Part shown: positions 48,139 to 57,936 of the stretch, piece by piece
Position numbering within the stretch: the first letter of the stretch is position 1
How the letters are laid out: each line of letters opens with the position of its first letter
From: Mycobacterium paragordonae
GTDB lineage: Bacteria > Actinomycetota > Actinomycetes > Mycobacteriales > Mycobacteriaceae
DNA length: 64,000 nt
Reading direction: 5' to 3'
Assembly (NCBI RefSeq): GCF_003614435.1
Contig: NZ_CP025546.1
Span: 930,001 to 994,000, forward strand
Position numbers and translations under genes: made by a program
Notes under the pieces: model-generated
What the model saw: only the letters and a program-made list of their open reading frames with translations
Databases searched by the model: none
What the model was told of the DNA's origin: nothing

Positions 48139-48894
48139 ATGGGAGACACTGCCACGCTGGTCCTGCTGCGCCACGGCGAGAGCGAATGGAACGCCCTCAA
48201 TCTCTTCACCGGCTGGGTCGACGTCGGACTGACCGAGAAGGGCCGCGCCGAGGCGGTGCGCGGCGGTGAGCTGTTGGCCGAGCAGGGTCTGCTGCCTGAC
48301 GTGCTCTACACCTCGTTGCTGCGGCGCGCGATCAGCACCGCCCATCTGGCCCTGGACGCCGCCGACCGGTTGTGGATTCCGGTGCACCGCAGCTGGCGAC
48401 TCAACGAGCGCCACTACGGCGCCTTGCAGGGCCTGGACAAGGCGGAGACGAAGGAACGCTACGGCGAAGAGCAGTTCATGGCCTGGCGGCGCAGCTATGA
48501 CACGCCGCCGCCGGCCATCGAGAAGGGCAGCGAGTTCAGCCAGGACGCCGACCCCCGGTACACCAACATCGACGGTGGCCCGCTCACCGAATGCCTGGCT
48601 GACGTGGTGGCGCGGTTCCTGCCGTACTACACCGACGTCATCGTCCCGGACCTGCGCACCGGGAAGACGGTGCTGATCGCGGCGCATGGCAACTCCCTGC
48701 GCGCGCTGGTGAAGTACCTGGACCAGATGTCCGACGACGACGTCGTGGGGCTGAACATTCCGACCGGCATTCCGCTGCGCTATGACCTGGACGCTGACCT
48801 GCGCCCGAAGGTCCCCGGCGGGACTTATCTGGACCCCGAGGCGGCTGCCGCGGGAGCCGCGGCCGTGGCCAGCCAGGGTGCGGCAAAAGGCTGA
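48139..48894 (+). CDS. gpm1: 2,3-bisphosphoglycerate-dependent phosphoglycerate mutase
   Basis: The 251-residue protein shows the histidine-phosphatase motif [10 protein letters not shown] (phospho-His about 12), substrate loops [15 protein letters not shown] and [15 protein letters not shown], and the second His in [14 protein letters not shown] (about 184). It interconverts 3- and 2-phosphoglycerate in glycolysis and gluconeogenesis. An Ala-rich C-terminus ends it. It lies 133 bp before senX3, as in M. tuberculosis. Confidence 0.95.
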   Translation: MGDTATLVLLRHGESEWNALNLFTGWVDVGLTEKGRAEAVRGGELLAEQGLLPDVLYTSLLRRAISTAHLALDAADRLWIPVHRSWRLNERHYGALQGLDKAETKERYGEEQFMAWRRSYDTPPPAIEKGSEFSQDADPRYTNIDGGPLTECLADVVARFLPYYTDVIVPDLRTGKTVLIAAHGNSLRALVKYLDQMSDDDVVGLNIPTGIPLRYDLDADLRPKVPGGTYLDPEAAAAGAAAVASQGAAKG

Positions 48895-49027
48895 TTGCGG
48901 CCCACGAAGGACCGTAGGCTGAACACCGCGTTAACGGCAGCGGAACACCTGTACCGCGGCGTGTGACTTGTCCGATTTTAGCCGCGCTCCGCTAGGGCAG
49001 CGTTCACCCGATTTGTAGGATTTTGTT

Positions 49028-50263
49028 GTGACTGTGTTCTCGGCACTGTTGCTGGCCGGGGTCTTATCCGGACTGGCACTGGCCGTAGGCATTGTGGTGG
49101 GCGCCCGGCTGTCGCGGCAGGCGGGCCAAAACCGCCAACGTGCCGCCACCGACTGGACGGGTATCACCGTCGCGCAGATGCTGCAACGAATCGTCGCCCT
49201 GATGCCCATGGGCGCCGCGGTCGTCGATACCCACCGTGACGTCGTCTATCTCAACGATCGCGCCAAGGAACTCGGCCTGGTGCGCGACCGGCAGCTTGAC
49301 GACGCCGCCTGGAGGGCCGCGCAGGCGGCGCTGGCCGGCGACGATGTGGAGTTCGACCTGGCACCGGTCAAGCGTCCGGGTGGTAGGACCGGACTGTCGG
49401 TGCACGGCCATGCCCGGTTGCTGAGCGAGGACGACCGCCGGTTCGCCGTGGTCTTCGTCCACGACCAGTCCGACTTCGCGCGCATGGAGGCGACCAGGCG
49501 TGACTTCGTGGCCAATGTCAGCCACGAGCTCAAGACGCCCGTCGGCGCCATGACCCTGCTCGCCGAGGCCCTGTTGGCCTCCGCCGATGACACCGAGACG
49601 GTGCGGCGTTTCGCCGAAAAGGTGCTGATCGAAGCCAACCGGCTGGGCGACATGGTCGCCGAGCTGATCGAACTGTCGCGCCTGCAGGGCGCCGAGCGGT
49701 TGTCCAACGTGACCGACGTCGACGTCGACGTCGTCGTGTCGGAAGCGATTGCACGCCACAAGGTGGCGGCGGAAAACGCCAACATCGAGATACGTACCGA
49801 CGCGCCCAGCGGTCTGCGGGTGCTCGGCGACCAGACACTGCTGGTGACGGCGCTGGCCAACCTGGTGTCCAACGCGATCGCCTATTCCCCGCGCGGGTCC
49901 CTGGTGTCGATCAGCCGGCGCCGGCGCGGCGACAACATCGAGATCGCGGTCACCGACCGGGGGATCGGCATCGCCCTGGAGGACCAGGAGCGGGTGTTCG
50001 AGCGCTTCTTCCGCGGTGACAAGGCGCGGTCGCGCGCCACCGGGGGCAGCGGGCTGGGCCTGGCCATCGTGAAGCACGTCGCGGCCAACCACGGCGGCAG
50101 TATCGGCGTGTGGAGCAAGCCGGGCACCGGATCGACGTTCACGTTGTCCATCCCGGCGTTCGGTTCGGCGTCTTCGCCGGATGACATCAACCAAGAACCT
50201 GAGCAATTGCTGGGCCGCGAAATCAGGCCCAGGCAACAACGAGAGGAAGAACTGAGTCGCTGA
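49028..50263 (+). CDS. senX3: Sensor histidine kinase SenX3
   Basis: The 411-residue kinase has an N-terminal membrane segment (about 2-26), a PAS-like domain (about 55-140), the H-box [12 protein letters not shown] with phospho-His about 167, an N-box ([10 protein letters not shown]), and G/F boxes ([22 protein letters not shown]). With RegX3 it responds to phosphate limitation, acting with the Pst system and PhoU. GTG 49028 gives the M. tuberculosis length within one residue. A single RegX3-like half-site GTTCACC lies upstream (49002-49008). Its stop overlaps the regX3 start by 1 nt. Confidence 0.96.
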   Translation: MTVFSALLLAGVLSGLALAVGIVVGARLSRQAGQNRQRAATDWTGITVAQMLQRIVALMPMGAAVVDTHRDVVYLNDRAKELGLVRDRQLDDAAWRAAQAALAGDDVEFDLAPVKRPGGRTGLSVHGHARLLSEDDRRFAVVFVHDQSDFARMEATRRDFVANVSHELKTPVGAMTLLAEALLASADDTETVRRFAEKVLIEANRLGDMVAELIELSRLQGAERLSNVTDVDVDVVVSEAIARHKVAAENANIEIRTDAPSGLRVLGDQTLLVTALANLVSNAIAYSPRGSLVSISRRRRGDNIEIAVTDRGIGIALEDQERVFERFFRGDKARSRATGGSGLGLAIVKHVAANHGGSIGVWSKPGTGSTFTLSIPAFGSASSPDDINQEPEQLLGREIRPRQQREEELSR

Positions 50264-50946
50264 TGACGAGCGTACTGATTGTGGAAGACGAGGAGTCGCT
50301 GGCCGATCCGCTGGCGTTTCTCCTGCGCAAGGAGGGCTTTGAGGCCACCGTGGTGACCGACGGCCCCTCGGCGCTGGCCGAGTTCGACCGGTCCGGCGCC
50401 GACATCGTGCTGCTGGATCTGATGCTGCCCGGCATGTCGGGAACCGACGTGTGCAAGCAGTTGCGTGCCCGCTCCGGCGTTCCGGTGATCATGGTCACCG
50501 CCCGGGACAGCGAGATCGACAAGGTCGTCGGCCTGGAGTTGGGCGCCGACGACTATGTGACCAAGCCGTATTCGGCCCGGGAGCTGATCGCCCGTATTCG
50601 GGCGGTGCTGCGCCGCGGCGGCGACGACGACTCCGAGATCAGCGACGGCGTTCTCGAGTCGGGTCCGGTGCGGATGGATGTCGAGCGGCACGTCGTCTCG
50701 GTGAACGGTGACGCAATCACGTTGCCGCTCAAGGAGTTCGACCTGCTCGAATATCTGATGCGCAACAGCGGGCGGGTGCTGACGCGGGGACAGCTGATCG
50801 ATCGGGTCTGGGGTGCGGACTACGTCGGCGACACCAAGACGCTCGACGTCCACGTCAAGCGCCTGCGCTCCAAGATTGAGGCGGACCCGGCCAACCCGGT
50901 GCACCTGGTGACGGTGCGGGGGCTGGGTTACAAGCTGGAGGGTTAG
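50263..50946 (+). CDS. regX3: Response regulator RegX3
   Basis: The 227-residue OmpR/PhoB-type regulator has a receiver domain with acidic pocket EDEES (8-12), phospho-acceptor Asp52 (LLDLMLPGMSG) and Lys about 101 (YVTKPYSAREL). A winged-helix output domain follows (about 130-225, LTRGQLIDRVWGADYVGDTK). It activates phosphate-starvation genes. Start TGATG overlaps senX3, so the short spacer with MIRU repeats found in the M. tuberculosis complex is absent. It converges on the GMC gene with a 4-bp overlap. Confidence 0.97.
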   Translation: MTSVLIVEDEESLADPLAFLLRKEGFEATVVTDGPSALAEFDRSGADIVLLDLMLPGMSGTDVCKQLRARSGVPVIMVTARDSEIDKVVGLELGADDYVTKPYSARELIARIRAVLRRGGDDDSEISDGVLESGPVRMDVERHVVSVNGDAITLPLKEFDLLEYLMRNSGRVLTRGQLIDRVWGADYVGDTKTLDVHVKRLRSKIEADPANPVHLVTVRGLGYKLEG

Positions 50947-52820
50947 CCCGCCGCGACCACCTCGTCGGCGACCGCGAGAGCCATGGCCATGATCGCGACC
51001 TGCGGGTTGACCTCCGGGCAGCTGGGCAGGATCGAAGCGTCGGCGACCCACACCCCGTCCACGCCGCGCAGGCGGCCGGCCGGATCGACGGGACATACCT
51101 GCTCGTCGCCGCCGGCGGCCGCCGTCCCGGTCGGGTGAAAGGCGGCCAGGTGCAGGCTCCGCGGGTTGGTGCGGGCCAGCACGTCCTGAAGTTCGGCCTC
51201 CGACTTCACCGTGGTCCCGCCGGGGAGACCGGTGAGCACCTCGACCGCACCGGCGGCGAACAACAACTTGCCCATGGCCGCCAGCGCGACCCGCAGCTTG
51301 GCGACGTCGGCCGGCGCGATGTCGTAGCGGACCACCGTCTCGCCGCGCACCGAATGCACCGACCCGACACCCTGATCGGCCACCATTGCGCCGAACGTCG
51401 CCACCTGCGGCGCCTGGTCGAGCCAGCGCAGCAACTCCGCGCCATAGCCCGGAAAAACCATCGACCCCATGCCCGGTGGCGTGGACGTCGCCTCGATCAG
51501 CACGCCGTCGGACTCGTGGAATTCGTGGACGGCCGCGCTCTGCAGCACGCCGCGCCACGCGTACACGTCCTCCTCGAACCGGCCCGCCAGGACCGAGGCC
51601 GGATGCAGCGCGAGGTTGCGGCCCAGTCGCGGATGCTGACCGATACCGCTGCGCCGCAACAACATCGGGGTCTCGGTCGCGCCGGCTGCGATGATCACCG
51701 TGCCGGCGAGGATGTCGATCGCGGTGCCGTCGGGCCGGCGGGCCCGGACGCCGCGGGCGCGACCGCCCTCCACCAGCACCCGCTGCACGCGTGCTTCGGA
51801 GATGATGCGCGCGCCGGCCGCGCACGCCTGCGGCAGTGCGTTGAGGTGCACCCCGAACTTGGCGTTGTGCGGGCAGCCGAGCGCGCATTGGCAACAGCCT
51901 TCGCAGCCCGGTGCGTTGCGCGGGATGGGTGCCGCCTGCCAGCCCAGCGAGCCGGCGGCGTCGAGCAGCAGATTGCCGTTGCGGCCCATCACATCCAGTG
52001 GCACCGGCGCGACCCGCAGTGTGCGCTCCACCTCGTCCAGGTGGGTTCGGAACCGGTCCGGGCCGGCGAAGTCCAGGCCGAATTCATCGCGCCAGCGGCG
52101 CTGCACGGCATCCGGCGGGCGGAAGCAGGTGCCCGAGTTCACGACTGTGGTGCCGCCGACGGCGCGGCCCATCGGCAGTACCACCGCCGGGCGGCCCAAG
52201 GCGACGGTCGCCCCGGCGCCCCGGTACAGACCGGCGTAGCGGTCGATGGGGTGGGTGGTGCGGAACTCCTGCACTGTCCACCGCCGCCCCTCCTCGAGCA
52301 CGACGGTATCGAGGCCGGCCCGGGCCAGAGTTCGGGCTGCCATCGCGCCGCCGGCACCGGAGCCGACGATCACCACGTCCGTGGTGATCACCGAGGCGCT
52401 CTCGGACGACGGGGTGACGTCGAGTGCCGCGTCCGGGCGCACCACGTCTTCGTCCTGGGCGCGCGAAAGTAGTTCCGCCGCAAAGGTATCGGCGCCGTTA
52501 GCCAATAGGCCGATCACCTTCATGCCTTCGACGGCAACGCCGGCGTCGACGTTGAGTGCCGCGATGCGGCGCAGCACCTGTTCGCGTTCGGCCGGGCCGA
52601 GCCGCGCCAGGGGCCGGCCCGTGGTGAGGTAGCTCGCCGCGGCCAGGGAGACCATGCCGGCCCGCACCGCCATCCGCGCGGTGGCGGGCATCCGCTTCAG
52701 GTACCGGTCGACGCGTTGGGTGAACTCCGTCGCGGTCGGGCCGCCGTGCTCCGGCGGGAGCAGGGCGGTGCCGAAGGAGGCTATCGAGGACCGGCCGACG
52801 CGGTCGGTCAGCCGGCTCAT
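50943..52820 (-). CDS. GMC-family oxidoreductase (Rv0492c-like)
   Basis: The 625-residue flavoprotein has an N-terminal helical region of about 140 residues, the FAD motif VVIVGSGAGGAMAARTLA (about 148), the VLPMGRAVGGTTVVNSGTCF segment, and the C-terminal FHPTGTAAAGG and NPQVAIMAMALAVADE blocks. A Cys-rich cluster CEGCCQCALGCPHNAKF (about 299-315) resembles an iron-sulfur or metal site, as in cholesterol oxidase/long-chain alcohol oxidase-like GMC proteins. The substrate is unknown, perhaps a steroid or fatty alcohol. Its ATG overlaps the small partner gene (ATGA, 52817-52820). Confidence 0.9.
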   Translation of the reverse strand: MSRLTDRVGRSSIASFGTALLPPEHGGPTATEFTQRVDRYLKRMPATARMAVRAGMVSLAAASYLTTGRPLARLGPAEREQVLRRIAALNVDAGVAVEGMKVIGLLANGADTFAAELLSRAQDEDVVRPDAALDVTPSSESASVITTDVVIVGSGAGGAMAARTLARAGLDTVVLEEGRRWTVQEFRTTHPIDRYAGLYRGAGATVALGRPAVVLPMGRAVGGTTVVNSGTCFRPPDAVQRRWRDEFGLDFAGPDRFRTHLDEVERTLRVAPVPLDVMGRNGNLLLDAAGSLGWQAAPIPRNAPGCEGCCQCALGCPHNAKFGVHLNALPQACAAGARIISEARVQRVLVEGGRARGVRARRPDGTAIDILAGTVIIAAGATETPMLLRRSGIGQHPRLGRNLALHPASVLAGRFEEDVYAWRGVLQSAAVHEFHESDGVLIEATSTPPGMGSMVFPGYGAELLRWLDQAPQVATFGAMVADQGVGSVHSVRGETVVRYDIAPADVAKLRVALAAMGKLLFAAGAVEVLTGLPGGTTVKSEAELQDVLARTNPRSLHLAAFHPTGTAAAGGDEQVCPVDPAGRLRGVDGVWVADASILPSCPEVNPQVAIMAMALAVADEVVAAG

Positions 52821-53158
52821 GAGCGTGCGGCCACTCGCCGGCCGAGTGCCCGTCCGAGCTTGAGAAAGAACGGGTAGGTGGCGAAGATGCCGCCGGCCGC
52901 GGCGTGCGCGGGCCAGTCCAGCTCAGCGGTGTCGAGGGCGAAAGCGCCTGAGTTCCACATGAAGTCGCGGCCGTTCTGGGCGCGGAACGGCCGCCACAGG
53001 AAGCCCAGTCCGGGCACGTTGTTGTACAGGCCGAACGACCCGGCGAAGAAGACGCCCAGGACCGCGGCCTCGGCGACATCGCGGCGCTCGGGCGGCAGGC
53101 GCCGCTCGATGAGCAACCCGGAAGCGAACAACAGTGGGGGGTCGAGGGCGAAACTCAT
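52817..53158 (-). CDS. Small partner protein of the GMC oxidoreductase (Rv0492A-like)
   Basis: The 113-residue protein has hydrophobic segments (about 30-50) and the motif LYNNVPGLGFLWRPFRAQNG. Its ATG overlaps the upstream stop (53155-53158) and its stop overlaps the GMC start, so all three are translated in a chain. It probably serves as a membrane or assembly partner of the GMC enzyme, which is inference from gene order. Confidence 0.8.
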   Translation of the reverse strand: MSFALDPPLLFASGLLIERRLPPERRDVAEAAVLGVFFAGSFGLYNNVPGLGFLWRPFRAQNGRDFMWNSGAFALDTAELDWPAHAAAGGIFATYPFFLKLGRALGRRVAARS

Positions 53159-54132
53159 GACGGGGTCCTTTCATTGACGGGCGGGGCCTGCTGTCCGCGC
53201 AGGCCCACTTCGGTGTGTCCGGTGCCGGTCACCGACCAGCTGCGCTCGACAACCCTGGCGCCGCCGACCCGGCGGCTGATCTCGATGTGGACGTCGGCCT
53301 GTTCGGTGTTGGTGCACACGCACTTGCCGCCGTCGGGATCGGTGTATTCCAGGCTCACGCAACGCTCGTTCGGCTGGTCGACCCGGATCAACACCTCGCG
53401 CCGGCCGATGCGGCCTTCCATCTGCCAGTGCTGCAGACCGAGCGTCGTCCGCATCCGCAGTGACGGCAGAATCGTTGCGGGCCAGTCCTTTCCGTCGATC
53501 CGGAACCGGATGAACGCCAGTGGCGCGAGCCGGTTGAGGCCGGGCTTGTGCGATACCGCGGTGACCGCCTCCAGCACGTCGCCGTCACCGAGGTCGGCGT
53601 GGATCCAGCCCCATTGCTTGGCGTTGCCGTGCCCGTAGATGTGGGCGACGTTGCCGCGCCAACGGTCGACGGGGATCTTGGTGCCGTCGACGGTCAATGT
53701 GCCGGTGAAGTCGGCCGTGGGGGCCAGCACCACCTGGGCGCCGGGCAGCACTTCGCGTTCCCAGGCCAGGCGGGGAAATGTCCACAGCGGAGCGCCGGTG
53801 TCCTTCCAGGACAGGTCCCAGGTCAGCGACCGGGCGCTGCCGGTCAGCCGTTCGGGACCCGCCACTGCGCCGGCCGCGTCGAACCACGTTGTGCCGGTTG
53901 CCGGTTGGACGGGTTCGGGGCCGAAGCGCTCGGTCCGGGGCGATCCCTGGGCTGGAAACCAGGTGACCCAGCCGTGCTCATAGGGTTCGCCGTCCGTCGG
54001 CGCCACCGTCTCGCAGTGCACCCAGAGGCCCGCGCGCGTGACCGGGTCGGAGAGCGTGGCGTACCAGACCTCCAGGCGTCCCGGGGCGCCCCGCCAGCGT
54101 GGGGCCGCGGCCGATCGCATCTCGTCGTCCAC
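53155..54132 (-). CDS. Lipocalin/CrtC-like protein (Rv0493c-like)
   Basis: The 325-residue beta-rich protein begins [20 protein letters not shown] and has repeated Trp-containing strands ([42 protein letters not shown]) like the two lipocalin-like domains of hydroxyneurosporene synthase/tocopherol cyclase-type proteins. I do not know the substrate. First gene of the three-gene leftward GMC operon, divergent from the GntR gene with a shared palindromic operator between. Confidence 0.75.
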   Translation of the reverse strand: MDDEMRSAAAPRWRGAPGRLEVWYATLSDPVTRAGLWVHCETVAPTDGEPYEHGWVTWFPAQGSPRTERFGPEPVQPATGTTWFDAAGAVAGPERLTGSARSLTWDLSWKDTGAPLWTFPRLAWEREVLPGAQVVLAPTADFTGTLTVDGTKIPVDRWRGNVAHIYGHGNAKQWGWIHADLGDGDVLEAVTAVSHKPGLNRLAPLAFIRFRIDGKDWPATILPSLRMRTTLGLQHWQMEGRIGRREVLIRVDQPNERCVSLEYTDPDGGKCVCTNTEQADVHIEISRRVGGARVVERSWSVTGTGHTEVGLRGQQAPPVNERTPS

Positions 54133-54193
54133 TGCGTTACCTCCGTTGGGACATGCGCACGGGGTTGTGCCTGCTCAGTCGCCACCATACTAT

Positions 54194-54216
54194 ATTGGTT
54201 GAGCCAATGAACCAAT
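54194..54216. promoter_or_regulatory. GntR/FadR-type operator overlapping the GntR start codon
   Basis: ATTGGTT and AACCAAT form a perfect 7-bp inverted repeat around 9 bp; inside it ATTGG and CCAAT form a second one. The site covers the start ATG at 54207 and lies 62 bp from the divergent Rv0493c-like gene. Autoregulation and control of the GMC operon are likely. Rv0494 is known to bind its own promoter. Confidence 0.65.
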
Positions 54217-54974
54217 CACTTCCGATACCGCCGCCCGACCGACAGCGCGTCGATGAGCAGATCGCCGCGTCGATCGCCGACGCCATCCTCGACGGCGTGT
54301 TCCCGCCGGGATCGACGCTGCCGCCCGAGCGGGAACTGGCCGATCAGCTCGGCGTCAACCGCACCTCACTGCGCCAGGGCCTGGCGCGCCTGCAGCAGAT
54401 GGGGCTGATCGAGGTCCGGCAGGGCAGCGGCAGCGTGGTGCGTGATCCGGCGGGACTGACCCATCCGGCAGTGGTGGAAGCCCTGGTGCGCAAGTTGGGT
54501 CCGGAGTTCTTGGTCGAGTTGCTCGAGGTCCGGGCCGGATTGGGGCCGGTGATCGGCCGGCTGGCCGCGCAACGCGCTGAGCCGGAGGATCACGACGCGC
54601 TGGCGGCAGCGGTGGCCGAGTTGCGGGCCGCGGACACGGCGACCGCGCGGCAGGCGGCTGACCTGGCCTACTTCCACGTCCTCATTCACAGCACCCGCAA
54701 CCGAGCGCTGGGTTTGCTCTACCGCTGGGTGGAAGACGCCTTCGGCGGCCGGGAACACGAACTAACCCGCGCCTACGACGACGCGGCTCCCGTGGTGGCC
54801 GACCTGCAAGCGATCACCGATGCGGTGGCCGCCGGCGATCCGGCGGCAGCCGCAGCAGCTGTCGAGGCATACCTGAACGCCAGCGCGATGCGAATGGTGC
54901 TCGCCTACACCAACGTGCGGGACGAGGGCACCAACGTGCGGGACGAGGGCACCAACGTGCGGGACGAGGGCTAG
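54207..54974 (+). CDS. FadR-type GntR regulator (Rv0494-like) with tandem-repeat tail
   Basis: The 255-residue protein has an N-terminal winged helix (about 12-75, [20 protein letters not shown], then [20 protein letters not shown]) and a helical FadR C-terminal domain that binds an effector. In M. tuberculosis Rv0494 is starvation-induced and responds to long-chain acyl-CoA. The C-terminus ends with three identical TNVRDEG units. ATG 54207 is preferred; codons further upstream lie within the operator and the divergent promoter. Confidence 0.88.
   Translation: MNQSLPIPPPDRQRVDEQIAASIADAILDGVFPPGSTLPPERELADQLGVNRTSLRQGLARLQQMGLIEVRQGSGSVVRDPAGLTHPAVVEALVRKLGPEFLVELLEVRAGLGPVIGRLAAQRAEPEDHDALAAAVAELRAADTATARQAADLAYFHVLIHSTRNRALGLLYRWVEDAFGGREHELTRAYDDAAPVVADLQAITDAVAAGDPAAAAAAVEAYLNASAMRMVLAYTNVRDEGTNVRDEGTNVRDEG
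54909..54971 (+). repeat. Three identical 21-bp tandem repeats at the GntR gene end
   Basis: A 21-bp unit coding TNVRDEG occurs three times without a single base change, ending at the stop codon TAG (54972-54974). The perfect identity suggests recent expansion. Confidence 0.9.
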
Positions 54975-54975
54975 A

Positions 54976-55854
54976 TCACTCGGCTGCCCGGGTGGCCGGA
55001 TGCACCGCGACCAGTCCTAATTGGCTGCGGCGCTTGCACATTGCGGCCAGCTCGGCATAGGCCTTCTCGCCGAGCAGTTCGGCGAGTTCGTCGGCGAGGC
55101 TCTGCCAGACTTGCTGCGCGCCGACATGGGCGGCCGGGTCGCCGGTGCAGTACCAGTGCAGGTCCGCACCACCGGAACCCCAACCGCGGCGGTCGTACTC
55201 GGTGACGGTGGTCTTGAGGATCTCCGTGCCATCGGGCCGGGTCACCCAGTCCTGACTGCGCCGGATCGGCAACTGCCAGCACACATCGGGTTTCATCGTC
55301 AGCGGCGGCACCTCCAGCTTGAGGGCTTTGCTGTGCAGCGCGCAGCCGACGCCGCCGGGAAAACCGGGGCGGTTCAGGAAGATGCAGGCGTTCTTGTGTT
55401 TGCGGGTGCGGTACTGCGGCTCACCGTCGTTCTCGTCGAGTTCAAGGTAGCCCTTGCGGCTCAGGCCCTTGTCGCGAAACTGCCAGTCGTCCTTGGTCAG
55501 TTTCTGCACCGCGTCGTCCAGCCGGGCACGGTCGTCGTCGTCGGACAGGAACGCGCCGTGGGAGCAGCAGCCGTCGTCCGGGCGGCCGGCCACGGTGCCC
55601 TGGCACGCCGGGGTGCCGAACACACAGGTCCACCGGGACAGCAGCCAGGTCATATCGGCCGCGATGAGGTGTTCGGGATTGTCGGGGTCGTAGAACTCCA
55701 CCCATTCGCGGGTGAAATCCATATCGACCTCTTGTCCGGGCCGCCAGTTCGCCACGGGTGCAACGTTAGTCCACGATTCCGGCGACCACCGGGACGCCGT
55801 CGGTGTCGTCGGCGGGGCGCTGCGCAGCGGGTCGCGATACGGGCGCGTCGTCAT
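54976..55854 (-). CDS. Conserved cysteine-rich protein (Rv0495c-like)
   Basis: The 292-residue protein has many Cys ([40 protein letters not shown]), the DUF3109 pattern of a probable iron-sulfur or metal protein. Start ATG 55854 ([12 protein letters not shown]) gives about the M. tuberculosis length; a later ATG at 55722 ([12 protein letters not shown]) is possible. It is convergent with the GntR gene (1 bp apart) and divergent from ppx1 with an 18-bp gap. Function unknown. Confidence 0.82.
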   Translation of the reverse strand: MTTRPYRDPLRSAPPTTPTASRWSPESWTNVAPVANWRPGQEVDMDFTREWVEFYDPDNPEHLIAADMTWLLSRWTCVFGTPACQGTVAGRPDDGCCSHGAFLSDDDDRARLDDAVQKLTKDDWQFRDKGLSRKGYLELDENDGEPQYRTRKHKNACIFLNRPGFPGGVGCALHSKALKLEVPPLTMKPDVCWQLPIRRSQDWVTRPDGTEILKTTVTEYDRRGWGSGGADLHWYCTGDPAAHVGAQQVWQSLADELAELLGEKAYAELAAMCKRRSQLGLVAVHPATRAAE

Positions 55855-55872
55855 CCCGACTAGGTTGAATCC

Positions 55873-56889
55873 GTGCGATTGGGTGTGTTGGACGTGGGCA
55901 GTAACACCGTCCACTTGCTGGTGGTCGACGCGCACCGCGGTGGGCATCCGACCCCGATGAGCTCGACGAAGGCCACCCTGCGCCTGGCCGAGGCCACCGA
56001 CAGCTCGGGCAAGATCACCAAGCGCGGTGCCGACAAGCTGGTTTCCACCATCGATGAGTTCGCCAAGATCGGCGTCAGCTCCGGCTGCGCCGAGTTGATG
56101 GCCTTCGCGACGTCCGCGGTCCGGGATGCCGAGAACTCCGACGACGTGCTGGCCCGGGTACGCAAGGAGACCGGTGTCGAGCTGCAGGTGCTGCGCGGGG
56201 TCGACGAGTCGCGGCTGACCTTTCTGGCGGTGCGGCGCTGGTTCGGATGGAGCGCCGGACGCATCGTCAACCTCGACATCGGTGGCGGCTCGCTGGAGGT
56301 GTCCAGCGGGGTGGACGAGGAGCCCGAGGTCGCGATGTCGCTGCCGCTGGGTGCGGGACGGTTGACCCGCGAGTGGCTGCCCGATGATCCGCCCGGTCGG
56401 CGCCGGGTCGCGATGCTGCGCGACTGGCTGGACGCCGAGCTGTCCGAGGCCGGCGCCACCGTCCTTGACGCCGGCGCGCCCGACCTCGCCGTGGCGACTT
56501 CCAAGACGTTCCGGTCGCTGGCACGCCTCACCGGCGCCGCCCCGTCGGCGGCCGGCCCGCGGGTGAAGCGAACGCTCACAGCAAACGGCCTCAGACAACT
56601 CATATCTTTCATCTCTAGGATGACGACCGCTGACCGGGCAGAACTGGAAGGAGTCAGCGCCGAGCGGGCGCCGCAGATCGTCGCGGGTGCCCTGGTGGCG
56701 GAGGCGAGCATGCGAGCGCTGTCTATAGAACAGGTGGACATCTGCCCGTGGGCGCTACGGGAGGGTCTCATCTTGCGCAAACTCGACTCCGAAGCCGACG
56801 GAACGGCACTCGTGGAAACCTCGGTGCGGGATGCTGGACGTCAGTTAGTTGATCGGAACTCGCCTAACCGATCGAGAGGCAAGCCATGA
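55873..56889 (+). CDS. ppx1: Exopolyphosphatase Ppx1
   Basis: The 338-residue protein of the Ppx/GppA ASKHA family starts [20 protein letters not shown] and has the second phosphate-binding loop [13 protein letters not shown] (about 136). The short single-module architecture matches M. tuberculosis PPX1 (Rv0496), which removes terminal phosphates from short-chain polyphosphate. Its stop overlaps the next start (ATGA, 56886-56889). The nearby senX3-regX3 pair also belongs to phosphate physiology. Confidence 0.92.
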   Translation: MRLGVLDVGSNTVHLLVVDAHRGGHPTPMSSTKATLRLAEATDSSGKITKRGADKLVSTIDEFAKIGVSSGCAELMAFATSAVRDAENSDDVLARVRKETGVELQVLRGVDESRLTFLAVRRWFGWSAGRIVNLDIGGGSLEVSSGVDEEPEVAMSLPLGAGRLTREWLPDDPPGRRRVAMLRDWLDAELSEAGATVLDAGAPDLAVATSKTFRSLARLTGAAPSAAGPRVKRTLTANGLRQLISFISRMTTADRAELEGVSAERAPQIVAGALVAEASMRALSIEQVDICPWALREGLILRKLDSEADGTALVETSVRDAGRQLVDRNSPNRSRGKP

Positions 56890-57920
56890 CCGAACCAGAC
56901 GCCGAGGACACCAAGCAGATCTCGGTGGCCGAACTGCTGGCCAGGAACGGGACCATCGGTGCTCCCGCGGTCACGCGCCGGCGCCGACGCCGGCGCGGTG
57001 ACGACTCGGTTACCGTCGCCGAGCTGACGGGTGAGATCCCGATCATCCGCGACGACCGGCCCGCGCCGCCCCCGGTGGCGCCGCCCGCGCCGCCCCGGGT
57101 CGAGCGGGAAGTCCAGGCCGCCGAACCGGCCCCGCCGCCTGAACCCGTCATTCAAAAGATTCCCGAACCGGCTCCCGAACCCGCTCCCGAACCGGCCCCG
57201 AAACAGGGCACAGTCACCGCCGCGGAGCCCGAACGCAAGACCCCGTACTGGGCCGAGCCCGAGCCGCGCTGGCCCAGGTCGGAACCGATAACCACCCGCA
57301 GCACCGGGCCCGAGCGCAGCGAATACCCGCGGCCCGTGCGCCACCTGGACGAGGTCAGCGAGTCCGGCGGACAGCAGTCCGGCGCCGACAGCATGAGCCC
57401 GGATCCGGTGGGTCACTACACCGACGCCTCCGTCGACGTCCTCGACAGCGAGATCAGCGAGGTGGAAGAGCCGGTCGAGGACTCCGCCTACGTGCGTTCG
57501 TACCTGCAGGAGTCGGACGGCGGCGCCGAGCACACGCTGTTCGGCGGACAGTCGATCGCCGACGAGGTAGCGCGGCGGCGCAGCGAGCGCCCGCCGGTCG
57601 ACGAGGACGACCTCGACTCCGATGTGCAAGCGCCGCAACGTCGCTCGGGAAGCACCGCGGCGGCACTGGGCCGTGCCGCGCTGACCGTGTTGCAGTCCAT
57701 CCTGGCCGTCGCGTTCGGCGCCGGCCTGTTCATCGCCTTCGACCAGCTGTGGCGCTGGAACTCCATCGTGGCGCTGGTGCTCTCGGTGCTGGTGATCCTC
57801 GGCCTGGTGGTCGGCGTCCGGGTGGTCCGCAAGACCGAGGACATCGCCAGCACGTTGATCGCGGTTGCGGTGGGTGCGCTGATCACCCTCGGACCGATGG
57901 CCCTGCTGCAAACCGGATAG
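56886..57920 (+). CDS. Membrane protein with long disordered N-terminus (Rv0497-like)
   Basis: The 344-residue protein has an acidic/basic Pro-rich N-terminal 260 residues ([23 protein letters not shown] repeats) and three membrane segments (about 262-283, 288-312, 320-342). It resembles a cytoplasmic-tail scaffold protein of the actinobacterial envelope; a function is not known. Translation is coupled to ppx1. Confidence 0.78.
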   Translation: MTEPDAEDTKQISVAELLARNGTIGAPAVTRRRRRRRGDDSVTVAELTGEIPIIRDDRPAPPPVAPPAPPRVEREVQAAEPAPPPEPVIQKIPEPAPEPAPEPAPKQGTVTAAEPERKTPYWAEPEPRWPRSEPITTRSTGPERSEYPRPVRHLDEVSESGGQQSGADSMSPDPVGHYTDASVDVLDSEISEVEEPVEDSAYVRSYLQESDGGAEHTLFGGQSIADEVARRRSERPPVDEDDLDSDVQAPQRRSGSTAAALGRAALTVLQSILAVAFGAGLFIAFDQLWRWNSIVALVLSVLVILGLVVGVRVVRKTEDIASTLIAVAVGALITLGPMALLQTG

Positions 57921-57936
57921 GCGCACCAGACCCCCA

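Noticed and set aside
49002..49008. RegX3 box before senX3
   Set aside because: Only one GTTCACC half-site is present; the second repeat at the expected spacing does not match, so it is not listed as a feature.
54976..56598. 540-codon version of the Rv0495c-like gene
   Set aside because: The region beyond 55854 is antisense to ppx1, which has the exopolyphosphatase motifs.
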